The position numbers and the translations under genes were made by a program. Below the pieces are notes generated by a model. The model had not been told where the DNA came from, made no database searches, and saw only the letters and a program-made list of their open reading frames with translations. From Bordetella petrii (GTDB taxonomy: Bacteria > Pseudomonadota > Gammaproteobacteria > Burkholderiales > Burkholderiaceae_B), in assembly GCF_017356245.1 (NCBI RefSeq), contig NZ_JAFMZZ010000001.1:1631698-1695697 (forward strand): 64,000 bases of DNA. The letters are read 5' to 3'. Shown here in pieces: positions 26,384 through 35,344 of this stretch. The stretch's first letter is position 1, and every line of letters begins with the position of its first letter.

Positions 26384-27349
26384 ATGCAAAGACTGCAACG
26401 CGTTGTCATGGGCGGCGCGCTCTTGGGCGCGCTGGCCTTGCCGCTGGCCCCCGCCCTTGCGCAGGGCGACGCCATCAAGCTGGTCGTGGGCGCCCCGCCG
26501 GGCGGCACTACCGATACGGTCGCGCGCAGCATTGCGCAGCACATGGCGCTGGATCTCAAGCGCACCGTGCTGGTCGAAAACAAGCCGGGCGCGGGCGGCA
26601 ACATTGCCGCCGACTACGTCGCCAAGAGCAATCCCGATGGCAATACGCTGCTGGTCACGTTCACCAGCTTTTCCATCAATGCGTCGCTTTACCGCAACCT
26701 GCCGTTCGATCCGCTGCGCGATTTCACGCCCATCAGCATGCTGGCGAACGTGCCCAGCGTGCTGGTCGCGCGCAAGGATTTTCCGGCGCAGAGCATGCCC
26801 GAATTCGTATCGCTGGTGAAAGCCCATCCGGGTAAATACACGATGGCGCTGGCGGCTATTGGTTCGTCGGTCCACATGGCCGGCGAGCGCATGAAGATGA
26901 TGGCCGGCCTGGATATCCTGAATGTGCCATACAAGGGCACCTCGCCGGCCATCAACGATCTGCTCGGCGGCCAGGTGGATATGATGTTCGCCAGTTCGCT
27001 CAATGTCCTGTCGCACATCAACAATGGGGCGCTCAAGGCGCTGGGCGTCACCAGCCCGCAGGCGCTGCCCCAGTTTCCCGGCGTGCCGCCCATCGGCGAT
27101 ACCATCAAGGGTTTCGAATCCAATGCGTGGTTCGCCCTGTTCGGCCCGGCCAAGCTGCCGCCCAAGACGCTCGCGATGCTCAACGCCGCGGCGCGCAAGG
27201 CGGTCAATACGCCCGAGTTCCGCCAATTGCTCGAGCGCGATGCCGCCGTCGCGGTCAGCAGCAGTCCGGAAGAACTGGATGCCTTCGTGCGCAAAGACAT
27301 CGAACGCTACGCCGAGATCGTCAAGTTCACTGGCGCCACGGTCAATTGA
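26384..27349 (+). CDS. Bug-family (TctC-like) periplasmic solute receptor
   Basis: 321 residues; signal peptide with cleavage after ALA at about 26, then IKLVVGAPPGGTTDTVARSIAQ, RTVLVENKPGAGGNIAADYV, NVPYKGTSPAINDLLGGQVD, all Bug hallmarks. AGGAGA ribosome-binding site at 26372-26377. It heads an operon with a GntR regulator and genes for aconitase-type hydro-lyase subunits and a PEP mutase-family lyase, so its ligand is probably the hydroxy- or unsaturated di/tricarboxylate those enzymes degrade. Confidence 0.92.
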   Translation: MQRLQRVVMGGALLGALALPLAPALAQGDAIKLVVGAPPGGTTDTVARSIAQHMALDLKRTVLVENKPGAGGNIAADYVAKSNPDGNTLLVTFTSFSINASLYRNLPFDPLRDFTPISMLANVPSVLVARKDFPAQSMPEFVSLVKAHPGKYTMALAAIGSSVHMAGERMKMMAGLDILNVPYKGTSPAINDLLGGQVDMMFASSLNVLSHINNGALKALGVTSPQALPQFPGVPPIGDTIKGFESNAWFALFGPAKLPPKTLAMLNAAARKAVNTPEFRQLLERDAAVAVSSSPEELDAFVRKDIERYAEIVKFTGATVN

Positions 27350-27365
27350 TTTTCAGGAGTCCACT

Positions 27366-28151
27366 GTGTCCGATAGCCCGCTGCCCCTGTACCACAAGGT
27401 ATATCTGTTGCTGAAACAGCGGTTGCAGGCAAGCGGTTTTGCCCCCGATGTGGCCATGCCGGGCGAGAACGCGCTGGCAGCCGAATACGGCGTGTCGCGG
27501 CTGACCATCCGCCGCTCGCTCGACGCACTGGAGGCCGAAGGCCTGATCGAGCGCCGCCAGGGCCGCGGCACCTTCGTTGCCGGTCCCGCGCTGCTATCGG
27601 TACCGCAGCAAAGCTCCGATATCGACGCGCTGATCGCGCACATGGCCCGCATGGGCATGCAGACGCAGGTGCGCCTGCTGGAGTTCGATACGGTGCCGGC
27701 CTCGCCCCAAGTGGCGGCGCGCCTGGAATTGGCGGCGGGGGCGCCGGTGCAGCGCTCGGTGCGGGTGCGCAGCCATCAGCATCTGCCGTTTTCCTATCTT
27801 GTCACCTTTGTGCCGGGCGACATTGGCCAGCGCATCCGCCGCAAAGATCTCGGATCCAAGCCGCTGCTGGCAATTTTCCGCGATCTGAACGTGCGCGTGG
27901 CACGGGCCGAGCAATCGATTTCGGCGGTGCTGGCCGAGCCTGGCGTGGCCGAACAGCTTGGTGTTGCAGTGGGGTCGGCGCTGCTCAGCCTGCACCGGGT
28001 GGTGCGCGACGAATCCGGCCGGCCGGTGGAATGGCTGCATGCCCAGTACCGGCCCGACCGCTACGAATACCGCATGAATATGCAAGCCCACGACATGCCC
28101 GGCCAGCCTACCTGGCTGCCGGCTGCCATGCCGGTCGAGGCGAGCGCTTGA
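27366..28151 (+). CDS. GntR-family regulator, HutC/UTRA type
   Basis: 261 residues starting at a GTG (VSDSPLPLYHKVY), chosen because CAGGAG stands 6-10 bases upstream and the protein then begins in the family manner. Winged HTH at about 5-75 (ENALAAEYGVSRLTIRRSLDALEAEGLIERRQGRGTFV region) and a UTRA ligand-binding domain from about 95 to 240. It lies inside the operon it likely controls, 16 bp after the Bug gene, and the palindrome at 26346-26365 is the natural operator. Confidence 0.9.
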   Translation: MSDSPLPLYHKVYLLLKQRLQASGFAPDVAMPGENALAAEYGVSRLTIRRSLDALEAEGLIERRQGRGTFVAGPALLSVPQQSSDIDALIAHMARMGMQTQVRLLEFDTVPASPQVAARLELAAGAPVQRSVRVRSHQHLPFSYLVTFVPGDIGQRIRRKDLGSKPLLAIFRDLNVRVARAEQSISAVLAEPGVAEQLGVAVGSALLSLHRVVRDESGRPVEWLHAQYRPDRYEYRMNMQAHDMPGQPTWLPAAMPVEASA

Positions 28152-28165
28152 ATAGGCCTTTTCCC

Positions 28166-29428
28166 ATGCCTGCCCAGACCCTGGCCCAGAAGCTGCTGGC
28201 CGCCGCGTCCGGCCGCGACGCCGTGCGCGTCGGCGAAATCCTGACCTGCAAGGTCGACCTGGCCATGTTCCACGATTCCAGCGGCCCGCGCCGACTCAAG
28301 CCCATGCTCGAAGAGCTCGGCACCGGCCTGTGGGACCGTTCCAAAGTGGTGCTGGTGATGGACCACTACGTGCCCGAGGCCGACGACGAATCGCGCCGCA
28401 TCATCCGCATCGCCCGCGACTGGGCGCGCGAACAGGCGCTGCCCCACGTGTACGACTCGGTGGGCATCTGCCATGTGGTGGTGTCCGAGCATGGCCACGT
28501 GCGCCCGGGCATGTTCTGCGTGGGGGGCGACTCGCATTCGCCCACCGGGGGCGCCTTCGGCGCGTACATGTTCGGCGTGGGCAGCACCGAAATGCTGGGC
28601 GTGGTCGCCAGCGGCGAAATCTGGATGCGGGTGCCCGACACGCTGATGATGCGCTGGAATGGCCGGCTGGCCCCCGGCGTCACGGCGAAGGACATGATGC
28701 TGCACATGATCGGGCGGTTCGGCATGAACGGCGGCCGGTATCAGGCCGTGGAATTCTGCGGCGAGGCGGTGCGCGCGCTGTCCATGCAGGAACGCATGAC
28801 CCTGTCGAACATGTCGGCCGAACTCGGCGCCCAGGCCGGGCTGGTGGCTCCCGATGCCGTCACGTCCGGCTATTTGCGCCAGGCCGGCGTGGCCGCTGTC
28901 GATACGACCGGCTGGCATTCCGATCCCGATGCCGCCGCGCAATGGCACGAGTTCGACGCCACGGCGCTCGAACCCCAGGTGGCCACTCCGCACAGCCCGG
29001 CCAATGCCGCGCCGGTGCAATCGTATGGCCGCACGCCGGTCCAGGTAGCCTACATCGGCGCCTGTACCGGCGCCAAGCTCGACGACTTGCGGGCCGCCGC
29101 CCGCGTGCTGCGGGGGCGGCAAATCGCGGCCGGTGTCAGCCTGATGGTGGCGCCCGCCAGCCAGCGCGACCAGGCCGCCGCCGAGGCCGAGGGCGTGCTG
29201 CCCGCGCTGCTGCAGGCCGGCGCCACGCTGCTGCCCACCACGTGCGGCGCCTGCTCGGGCTATGGGGGCTCCATTCCCGAAGGCGCCAATGTCATCGCCA
29301 CCACGGCGCGCAACTTCAAAGGCCGCATGGGGGCGGCCAGCGCCCGGGTCTACCTGGCGTCTCCTTATACGGTGGCGGCCTCGGCCCTGGCCGGGCGCAT
29401 TGCCGACCCCCGCGAGGTCCTGCCATGA
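28166..29428 (+). CDS. Aconitase-superfamily hydro-lyase, large subunit (LeuC-like)
   Basis: 420 residues, LeuC/homoaconitase-type. Cluster ligands: one cysteine in IGACTGAKLDDL and two in TTCGACSGYGG, where TCGAC gives the CxxC pair. GDSHSPTGGAFGAYMFGVGS is the conserved substrate motif. The enzyme would hydrate or dehydrate a 2- or 3-hydroxy acid with the small subunit encoded next. The biosynthetic leuC is not usually found with a Bug gene and a PEP mutase-family lyase, so a catabolic substrate such as an alkylmalate (compare DmdA of 2,3-dimethylmalate dehydratase) is likely. Starts 14 bp after the regulator. Confidence 0.88.
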   Translation: MPAQTLAQKLLAAASGRDAVRVGEILTCKVDLAMFHDSSGPRRLKPMLEELGTGLWDRSKVVLVMDHYVPEADDESRRIIRIARDWAREQALPHVYDSVGICHVVVSEHGHVRPGMFCVGGDSHSPTGGAFGAYMFGVGSTEMLGVVASGEIWMRVPDTLMMRWNGRLAPGVTAKDMMLHMIGRFGMNGGRYQAVEFCGEAVRALSMQERMTLSNMSAELGAQAGLVAPDAVTSGYLRQAGVAAVDTTGWHSDPDAAAQWHEFDATALEPQVATPHSPANAAPVQSYGRTPVQVAYIGACTGAKLDDLRAAARVLRGRQIAAGVSLMVAPASQRDQAAAEAEGVLPALLQAGATLLPTTCGACSGYGGSIPEGANVIATTARNFKGRMGAASARVYLASPYTVAASALAGRIADPREVLP

Positions 29429-29940
29429 ACCACACCCACAAAGCCTGGCGCGTCGGCGACGATATCGATACCGACCAGCTCGCGCCCGGCGGCTACATGA
29501 AGTTCGGCATTGCCGAGATCGCCTGCCATTGCCTGGAGGGCGTGCGCCCCGACTTCGCCGGCGGCGTGCGGGCCGGCGACGTGCTGGTGGCCGGCCGCAA
29601 CTTCGGCATCGGTTCGTCGCGCGAGCAGGCCGCCGCCGCCCTGGTGCGGCTGGGCCTGCGGGCCGTCATCGCGCCCAGCTTCAGCGGCCTGTATTTCCGC
29701 AATGCCTTCAACGTGGGCCTGCTGCTGCTGACCTGCCCGCGCGCCGGCGAAATCGCCGAAGGCGAGCAGGTCGGCATCGACCTGCCCAATTGCCGCGTGC
29801 TGCGCGCCGACGGCACGGCGCTGCCCTGCGAACCGGTGCCAGGCTTCCTGCTCGACATGGTGCAGGCCGGCGGCCTGCTCATGCAGTTGAAGCGCCGGCT
29901 CGCCGATGGCTCGCTGCCCCGATATCCCCTGAGAGCCTGA
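29425..29940 (+). CDS. Aconitase-superfamily hydro-lyase, small subunit (LeuD-like)
   Basis: 171 residues, swivel domain of the LeuC-LeuD enzyme class. Conserved motifs: DDIDTDQLAPGGYMK at 12-26 (usual DIDTDQIIP), and GRNFGIGSSREQAAAAL around 58-74, then PSFSGLYFRNAFNVGLLLL. The ATG overlaps the LeuC-like stop in an ATGA, so the two subunits are translationally coupled, as expected for an obligate pair. Confidence 0.9.
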   Translation: MNHTHKAWRVGDDIDTDQLAPGGYMKFGIAEIACHCLEGVRPDFAGGVRAGDVLVAGRNFGIGSSREQAAAALVRLGLRAVIAPSFSGLYFRNAFNVGLLLLTCPRAGEIAEGEQVGIDLPNCRVLRADGTALPCEPVPGFLLDMVQAGGLLMQLKRRLADGSLPRYPLRA

Positions 29941-30803
29941 TGAATCCACGTTCCTTGAAAGACAAGCTGGCCGCCGGCCAGGCGGTGCTGGCCCCCGGCA
30001 TCTACGACGCGCTGTCGGCCCTGATCGCCGAACAGGCCGGCTTCGACGCGCTGTATCTGTCGGGCGCCTCCATCGCCTACACGCGGCTGGGCCGCTCCGA
30101 TGTCGGCCTGACTACCTACACCGAAGTCGAGGACGTGCTGGCGCGCATCACCGAGCGGGTGCGCTGCCCGGTGATCGTCGACGGCGACACCGGCTTCGGC
30201 AATGCCCTGAACGTGCAGCGCACGGTGCGCGGCTTCGAGCGCGCCGGCGCGGCCATGATCCAGCTGGAAGACCAGGGCTTTCCCAAGCGCTGCGGGCACC
30301 TGGCGGGCAAGTCGCTGGTGCCCGCCGGCGAAATGTGCGGCAAGCTGCGCGCCGCGCTGGACGCGCGCGCCAGCGACGCCACCCTGATCCTGGCCCGCAC
30401 CGACGCCGTGGCGGTCGAGGGGCTGGATGCCGCCTTCGAGCGTGCCGAACGCTACCTCGAGTGCGGGGTCGACGCCATTTTCATCGAGGCCCTGCGCTCG
30501 CCCGCCCAGCTGGACGCCGCCTGCGCACGCTTCGCCGCGCGCGTGCCCCTGCTGGCCAATATGGTGGAAGGCGGCCAGACGCCCATCGAAAGCGCCGCCG
30601 CCCTGGCCGCGCGCGGTTTCCGCATCGTCATCTTTCCCGGCGGCACGGCCCGCGCCGTGGCCCACGCGCTGCAGGCGTACTACGGCAGCCTGCGGCAGCA
30701 GGGCACCACCGCCCCGTGGCGCGACCGCATGCTGGACTTCGACCAGCTCAATGCGCTGATCGGCACGCCGGCCTTGCTGGAAGAGGGCAGCCGCTACGGC
30801 TAG
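29940..30803 (+). CDS. PEP mutase/isocitrate lyase-family lyase
   Basis: 287 residues of the PEPM/ICL superfamily: YDALSALIAEQAGFDALYLSG, metal-binding VDGDTGFGN near 80-88, LEDQGFPKRCGHLAGK with the catalytic KxCGH motif (KRCGH here, KKCGH in 2-methylisocitrate lyase), and ARTDA. It should cleave a C-C bond of a 2-hydroxy diacid to give pyruvate or glyoxylate plus an acid. The ATG overlaps the LeuD-like stop by one base. In the nicotinate fermentation pathway, 2,3-dimethylmalate lyase of this family works with a LeuCD-like dehydratase; that is the closest known precedent. Confidence 0.87.
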   Translation: MNPRSLKDKLAAGQAVLAPGIYDALSALIAEQAGFDALYLSGASIAYTRLGRSDVGLTTYTEVEDVLARITERVRCPVIVDGDTGFGNALNVQRTVRGFERAGAAMIQLEDQGFPKRCGHLAGKSLVPAGEMCGKLRAALDARASDATLILARTDAVAVEGLDAAFERAERYLECGVDAIFIEALRSPAQLDAACARFAARVPLLANMVEGGQTPIESAAALAARGFRIVIFPGGTARAVAHALQAYYGSLRQQGTTAPWRDRMLDFDQLNALIGTPALLEEGSRYG

Positions 30804-30885
30804 CCGGCGCAGCCGGCGAATGTCAGCAAGCTGTCAGGTTTCCAGGGCTACCCTTGGAAACCCTCTTTCGCGCAAGGCCGTCCGC

Positions 30886-31467
30886 ATGCCTTTTACACGC
30901 ACCGCCCGCCTCGATACCGCCGCCTCCGCCTACGACCGCACCACCATCGCCCTGCATTGGCTGACCGCGCTGCTGGTCATCGCGCTGTTCGTGCTGGCGC
31001 AGGTGTGGGAAGCCATGCCGCATGGCACGCCTGCGCGCAAGTCGCTGCAGGGGCTGCATGTGTCGCTGGGCCTGCTGCTGACCGCATTGTTCATATGGCG
31101 GGTCGTATGGCGCGCCACCGCGGGCAGGCAGCTGCCGCCGGCTTCCCACGGCGTGCTGCAGGTTACCGCCAAGGGCGTGCACTACGCGCTTTACCTGCTG
31201 CTGGCGGCCCAGATCGTATTGGGTTTCCTGTTCCGCTGGGCCCAGGGCGAGCCCTTCACATTTTTTGGCTGGTTCTCGATACCGAAGCTGCTGCCGCTGA
31301 CGCGCGAGCAGCGGGGTTTTTTCGGCGACCTGCACAATATCGTGGCGTGGGTGATCGTGGTGCTGGCCGGGCTGCACGCACTGGCCGCGCTATGGCACCA
31401 CTATGCGCGGCGCGACGGCGTGCTGCGCCGCATGGCGGGCTGTAGCCGGGCCAGCCGGCCGCAGTAG
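30886..31467 (+). CDS. Cytochrome b561 family membrane protein (second copy)
   Basis: 193 residues with four predicted helices and histidines at TIALHWLTALL, LQGLHVSLG, GVHYALYLL and DLHNIVAWV plus GLHALAALWHHY near the C-terminus, fitting di-haem b561. Start at 30886 chosen because the family N-terminus (DRTTIALHW) then lies about 25 residues in. Its relationship to the b561 at 469 is family-level. It stands alone between the lyase operon and the convergent MFS gene. Confidence 0.87.
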   Translation: MPFTRTARLDTAASAYDRTTIALHWLTALLVIALFVLAQVWEAMPHGTPARKSLQGLHVSLGLLLTALFIWRVVWRATAGRQLPPASHGVLQVTAKGVHYALYLLLAAQIVLGFLFRWAQGEPFTFFGWFSIPKLLPLTREQRGFFGDLHNIVAWVIVVLAGLHALAALWHHYARRDGVLRRMAGCSRASRPQ

Positions 31468-31497
31468 CGCCCGCGGCGGCGGCCGGCGCAATCGGCG

Positions 31498-32703
31498 CTA
31501 GGCGCTCTTGCCGCCGGCCGGCGGGTTGCCGCGCGGCAGCCAATGCCAGAACACCGCGGCGCCCGCCAGCCCGAAAGCCCCCATCGCCGCCACCGCGGCG
31601 GCCAATGACACCAGCGCGGTAATGGCCGACAGCACCACCGGCCCCAGGCTGCTGCCCAGGTCGGCCACCAGCCGCCAGATACCCAGGAATTCGGTGCGGC
31701 CCGCCGACGGCGCGGCATCGGCGCCCAGTGTCATGACAATGCCCGAACCTATGCCGTTGCCCATGCCCAGCATCATCGACACGATCACGAAACCCACCAC
31801 GCCGCTGGTCAGCGAGGTGCCGAGCAGGGCAAAGCCCATCAGCAGGGTAGAGGGCACGGCCACCCACAGCCGGCCGCGCCGGTCCATCAGCGTGCCGGCC
31901 GGGTAGAACACCGACATGTCGATGGCAGCCACCAGGCCGTAGATGATGGAGGTGGTGGTGGGGTTGATGCCCAGGTGGTCGGCCCACAGCGGGATGACCA
32001 CCTGGCGCGAGGCGCGCACCGCGCTCACCAGCAGAATGCCCAGCCCCAGGGTCAGGAACACGCGCCGGTGCGCCCGCGCGACATCCAGTACGCGCGGCTT
32101 GGCCTGCACGGCGGCATCGCGGCGCTCGGGCGGCGTCATGTCGGGGGCCAGGTGGGCGATCAGGCCGGCGCCGGCCATGGCCACCGCCGCTACCCAGTAG
32201 GCGCCCTGCAGGCCCATGAAGTGAATCAGCGCGGCGCCGGCGAACGGGCCCACGAACACCCCGATCCGCATGGTGCCGGCCAGCGTCGACAGGGCGCGTG
32301 CGCGCATGTACGCGGGCACGGCGTCGATCATATAGGTCTGGCGCGCCAGCATGAACACCGACGAGGCCATGCCGATCAGGAACACGCCCACTGCCAGCAT
32401 CGATGCGTGGCCCGCAAAAATGCACAGCAGCAGCGCCAGCACGCTGAGCGCCGCGGCGCCCATCATCGACAGCCGCTCGCCGTAGCGCGAGGTGATCATC
32501 GCCGCCGGAATATTGCTGACCAGCGATCCGATGCCGATCAGCGCCACGATCAGGCCGGACGTCGCCACCGAAGCGTCCAGCTCGCGCGCGCTCAGGGCCA
32601 CCACGGGCAGGATGGCGCCATTGCTGACGCCGTAGAGAATGGATGGCCCGAACGCCGGGACGGCTATGCTCTTGAAACTGAAGGGGGCGTCGCGGTTCGA
32701 CAC
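31498..32703 (-). CDS. MFS transporter
   Basis: 401 residues with about 12 predicted membrane helices. The loop between helices 2 and 3 has SRYGERLSM, a variant of the MFS G-x-x-x-D-R motif, and RGRLWV appears at the equivalent position of the second half (LMDRRGRLWVAV). It is probably a drug or metabolite exporter by family tendency; substrate unknown. It is divergent from the diacylglycerol kinase-like gene, with 86 bp between start codons. Confidence 0.85.
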   Translation of the reverse strand: MSNRDAPFSFKSIAVPAFGPSILYGVSNGAILPVVALSARELDASVATSGLIVALIGIGSLVSNIPAAMITSRYGERLSMMGAAALSVLALLLCIFAGHASMLAVGVFLIGMASSVFMLARQTYMIDAVPAYMRARALSTLAGTMRIGVFVGPFAGAALIHFMGLQGAYWVAAVAMAGAGLIAHLAPDMTPPERRDAAVQAKPRVLDVARAHRRVFLTLGLGILLVSAVRASRQVVIPLWADHLGINPTTTSIIYGLVAAIDMSVFYPAGTLMDRRGRLWVAVPSTLLMGFALLGTSLTSGVVGFVIVSMMLGMGNGIGSGIVMTLGADAAPSAGRTEFLGIWRLVADLGSSLGPVVLSAITALVSLAAAVAAMGAFGLAGAAVFWHWLPRGNPPAGGKSA

Positions 32704-32789
32704 GATGATGCGCGAGGAAATGGGGCAAGGCCGCTATTCTAGCCGGCCGACGCTTGCCGGCCGGTGCGCCGGCACGCTATCTTTGGGGC

Positions 32790-33743
32790 ATGGCGCCTCC
32801 TCATCCCACCGGCCAGGCTCCGTTCTTCATCGTGCAGAACACGGGTTCGGGCCGCGACAATGCGCATGACGTCCAGGCCACGATCCGCCAGGTGCTCGAT
32901 GCGGCGGGCCGTCGCCACGAGCTCATTCCCGTCGACGATGGGCGGCAATTGCCGGCCGCCGCGCAAGCCGCGGTCGAGCGGGCCCGCCAGCAGGGCGGCA
33001 TCGTCGTCGCCGCCGGCGGCGACGGCACGCTCAGCGCCGTGGCCCAGGTGGTGCTGGGCACGGGCCTGCCGTTCGGCATCCTGCCGCAGGGCACTTTCAA
33101 CTACTTCGGCCGCACCTACGGCATTGCCCAGAATACCGAAGCCGCCGCCCGCAGCCTGGTCGCGGCCCGGCCCCAGCCGGTGCAGGTCGGCCTGGTCAAT
33201 GGCCGCGTGTTCCTGATCAACGCCAGCCTGGGGCTGTACCCGCAGCTGCTGGAAGACCGCGAGGCCTACAAGCAGCGCTTTGGCCGCAGCCGGGCCGTGG
33301 CTTTGTGGTCGGCCCTGGCCACGCTGGCGCGGGCCCACCGGCAGCTGGCCGTGCAGCTCGAACACGAGGGGCAGGTGCGCCAGCTGCGCACGCCCACCAT
33401 CGTGATCGGCAACAATGCCCTGCAACTCGAGCAAGTGGGCATTGCCGAGGCCGACGAGCTGGCGCGCTGCCGGCTGGTGGCCATGGGCGTCAGGCCGGCC
33501 GGCACGCTGGCCTTGTACGGCCTGGTGCTGCGTGGCTGGCTCAGCCGGCTGGGCGACGCCGACCACGTCTTCAGTTTCGGGTTCGATCGCCTGACCGTGC
33601 GCGTCGGGCGCGGGCGCCGGCGCGTCAAGGTGGCCCTGGACGGCGAGATCCACTGGTTGGATGCTCCGCTGGAATTCACCGTATCGCCGCAACCCTTGTT
33701 ACTGCTGGTGCCGCCCGAAGCGCAGCGCTCGGAACGCGCATGA
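32790..33743 (+). CDS. Diacylglycerol kinase catalytic-domain lipid kinase
   Basis: 317 residues of the DAGK/YegS family. VQNTGSGRDNAHD near 15 (usual NPxSG), the nucleotide loop VVAAGGDGTLSAVAQ at about 72-86, then GILPQGTFNYFGRTYGIA in place of GTxNDFAR. It would phosphorylate a lipid or lipid-like alcohol at the inner membrane. Its gene overlaps the metallophosphoesterase gene by 4 bp, and a PAP2 phosphatase follows, suggesting a lipid phosphate turnover set. Confidence 0.87.
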   Translation: MAPPHPTGQAPFFIVQNTGSGRDNAHDVQATIRQVLDAAGRRHELIPVDDGRQLPAAAQAAVERARQQGGIVVAAGGDGTLSAVAQVVLGTGLPFGILPQGTFNYFGRTYGIAQNTEAAARSLVAARPQPVQVGLVNGRVFLINASLGLYPQLLEDREAYKQRFGRSRAVALWSALATLARAHRQLAVQLEHEGQVRQLRTPTIVIGNNALQLEQVGIAEADELARCRLVAMGVRPAGTLALYGLVLRGWLSRLGDADHVFSFGFDRLTVRVGRGRRRVKVALDGEIHWLDAPLEFTVSPQPLLLLVPPEAQRSERA

Positions 33744-34552
33744 CGCGCATCCTGCATATTTCCGACACGCATTTCGGCACCGAGCGCGAGCCGGTGGTGC
33801 GGGCGCTGCTGGCGCTGGCGCAGCGCCTGCAGCCCGAGCTGGTGCTGCTGGGCGGCGACATCACGCAGCGTGCCCGGCGCGCCCAGTTCGCCGCCGCGCG
33901 CCGCTTCGTGCAGGCCCTGCAGCGGCCCGTGCTGGCAGTGCCGGGCAATCACGATATTCCGCTATTCAACCTGGCAGCGCGCCTGTTCGATCCCTATGGC
34001 GGCTACCGGCGCGCGCTGGGCATCAATCTCGAGCCCGTCGTCGAAACCGGCGGCCTGCTGGCCATCGGCGTCAATTCCACGCGCCCCGGCCGCCACAAAA
34101 ACGGCCAGGTCTCGGCCGGCCAGGTGCTGCGGGTGGCCCAGCGCCTGCGCGAAGCAGGCCCCGGGCGCCTGCGGGTGGTGCTGCTGCACCATCCGGTGCG
34201 CGCCGCCGTCGACAGCGATCGCAGCAACCTGCTCATCGGCCGCGATCTGGCCGTGCCCGCCTGGGTCGATGCGGGCGCCGACCTGATCCTGGGCGGGCAC
34301 ATCCACCTGCCGTACATCCTGCCCATCCATGGCGCGGCCGGCCCGGCGCCGCGCCGGGCCTGGACCATCCAGGCCGGCACCGCCGTGTCGCACCGGGTGC
34401 GCGGCGGTATTTCCAATTCGGTCAATGTCATCGACCATTTGACCGATAATGGGCGGCATCAATGTTCGGCCCAGCGCTGGGATTACGCCGCCGGCTCCGG
34501 CGAATTCCAGTGTGTGGCCAGCCAGACGCTCGACCTGCAACGCGGCGGCTAG
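33740..34552 (+). CDS. Calcineurin-like metallophosphoesterase
   Basis: 270 residues. Metal motifs in order: ISDTHFG (about 7-13), GGDITQRA, PGNHDIP, LHHPVRA and GGHIHLP, the classic binuclear phosphoesterase set. Homologues hydrolyse phosphodiesters such as cyclic nucleotides or lipid-linked phosphates, including some UDP-diacylglucosamine-type substrates; which applies here cannot be told. ATGA overlap with the lipid kinase gene shows coupled translation. Confidence 0.9.
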   Translation: MTRILHISDTHFGTEREPVVRALLALAQRLQPELVLLGGDITQRARRAQFAAARRFVQALQRPVLAVPGNHDIPLFNLAARLFDPYGGYRRALGINLEPVVETGGLLAIGVNSTRPGRHKNGQVSAGQVLRVAQRLREAGPGRLRVVLLHHPVRAAVDSDRSNLLIGRDLAVPAWVDAGADLILGGHIHLPYILPIHGAAGPAPRRAWTIQAGTAVSHRVRGGISNSVNVIDHLTDNGRHQCSAQRWDYAAGSGEFQCVASQTLDLQRGG

Positions 34553-34591
34553 GGCGCACAAGCCCCGGCCGCCGCGCACTTCCGCCATCGC

Positions 34592-35344
34592 ATGAACGCC
34601 TGCATCGATTGGGTTGCCGCCCATCCTCTGTTGATATTCCTGGCCGTGCCGGCCGTGGCCGGCCTGTGCGCCGGATGGCTGGGCCACCGGCTGGGGCCGC
34701 GTGCGCATGCGCGCCCGGCCTGGGTCTGCTGGGGCGTGGCGGCGGGAGCCGGGGCGGTCTTCCTGGGGCTGGCGGCGGCCATGAGCCTGCAAGCCGGCCT
34801 GGTCGGCCTCGATGACGCCCTGGCGTCCCAACTCAGCCTGTCGATGCCGCCGTCGCTGCTGTGGCTGCTGTCGTGGTTCACCTACCTGGGCGACCGCGAC
34901 CTGCTCACGGTGATCGCCGTCGGCATGACCGTTGCGCTGCTGTGGCGGCGGCAATGGGGGCTGGCGCTGGCCTGCGCAGTCGCCACCGGCGGCGCGGGCG
35001 CGCTCAACCAGGCGCTCAAGCACCTGTTCCAGCGCGTGCGGCCGGAACATGTCCATGGCTATGTCAGCGCCGACGGCTGGAGCTTTCCCAGCGGCCACGC
35101 CTCGGCGGCCCTGGCGGTTTACGGATTCGCCTGCTATCTGGCGCTGCGCGTCCTGCCGCCGCGCTGGCACGCGCCCTGCCTGGCGGGCGCCGCGGCCCTG
35201 ATCATCGCCATCGGCGTCAGCCGGGTGCTGCTGCAGGTGCACTATCTCAGCGATGTGGTCGCCGGCTTTGCGCTCAGCCTGGCGTGGCTGGCGCTGTGCC
35301 TGGCCGGCGCCGAACGCCTGCGCGCCTTCAGGCGGCGCGCATAG
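34592..35344 (+). CDS. PAP2-family membrane phosphatase
   Basis: 250 residues with about 6 predicted helices and all three PAP2 motifs: KHLFQRVRP (KxxxxxxRP), FPSGHAS (PSGH), and SRVLLQVHYLSD (SRxxxxxHxxxD). It dephosphorylates a lipid phosphate (phosphatidate, undecaprenyl pyrophosphate or similar) on the outer face of the inner membrane. It follows the lipid kinase and phosphoesterase genes and overlaps the opposing dehydrogenase-like gene by 17 bp at their 3' ends. Confidence 0.88.
   Translation: MNACIDWVAAHPLLIFLAVPAVAGLCAGWLGHRLGPRAHARPAWVCWGVAAGAGAVFLGLAAAMSLQAGLVGLDDALASQLSLSMPPSLLWLLSWFTYLGDRDLLTVIAVGMTVALLWRRQWGLALACAVATGGAGALNQALKHLFQRVRPEHVHGYVSADGWSFPSGHASAALAVYGFACYLALRVLPPRWHAPCLAGAAALIIAIGVSRVLLQVHYLSDVVAGFALSLAWLALCLAGAERLRAFRRRA

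Noticed and set aside
28166..29940. LeuC/LeuD as the leucine biosynthesis enzyme
   Set aside because: The pair sits with a Bug receptor, a GntR regulator and a PEP mutase-family lyase and has no leuA or leuB neighbour, so a catabolic role is favoured.
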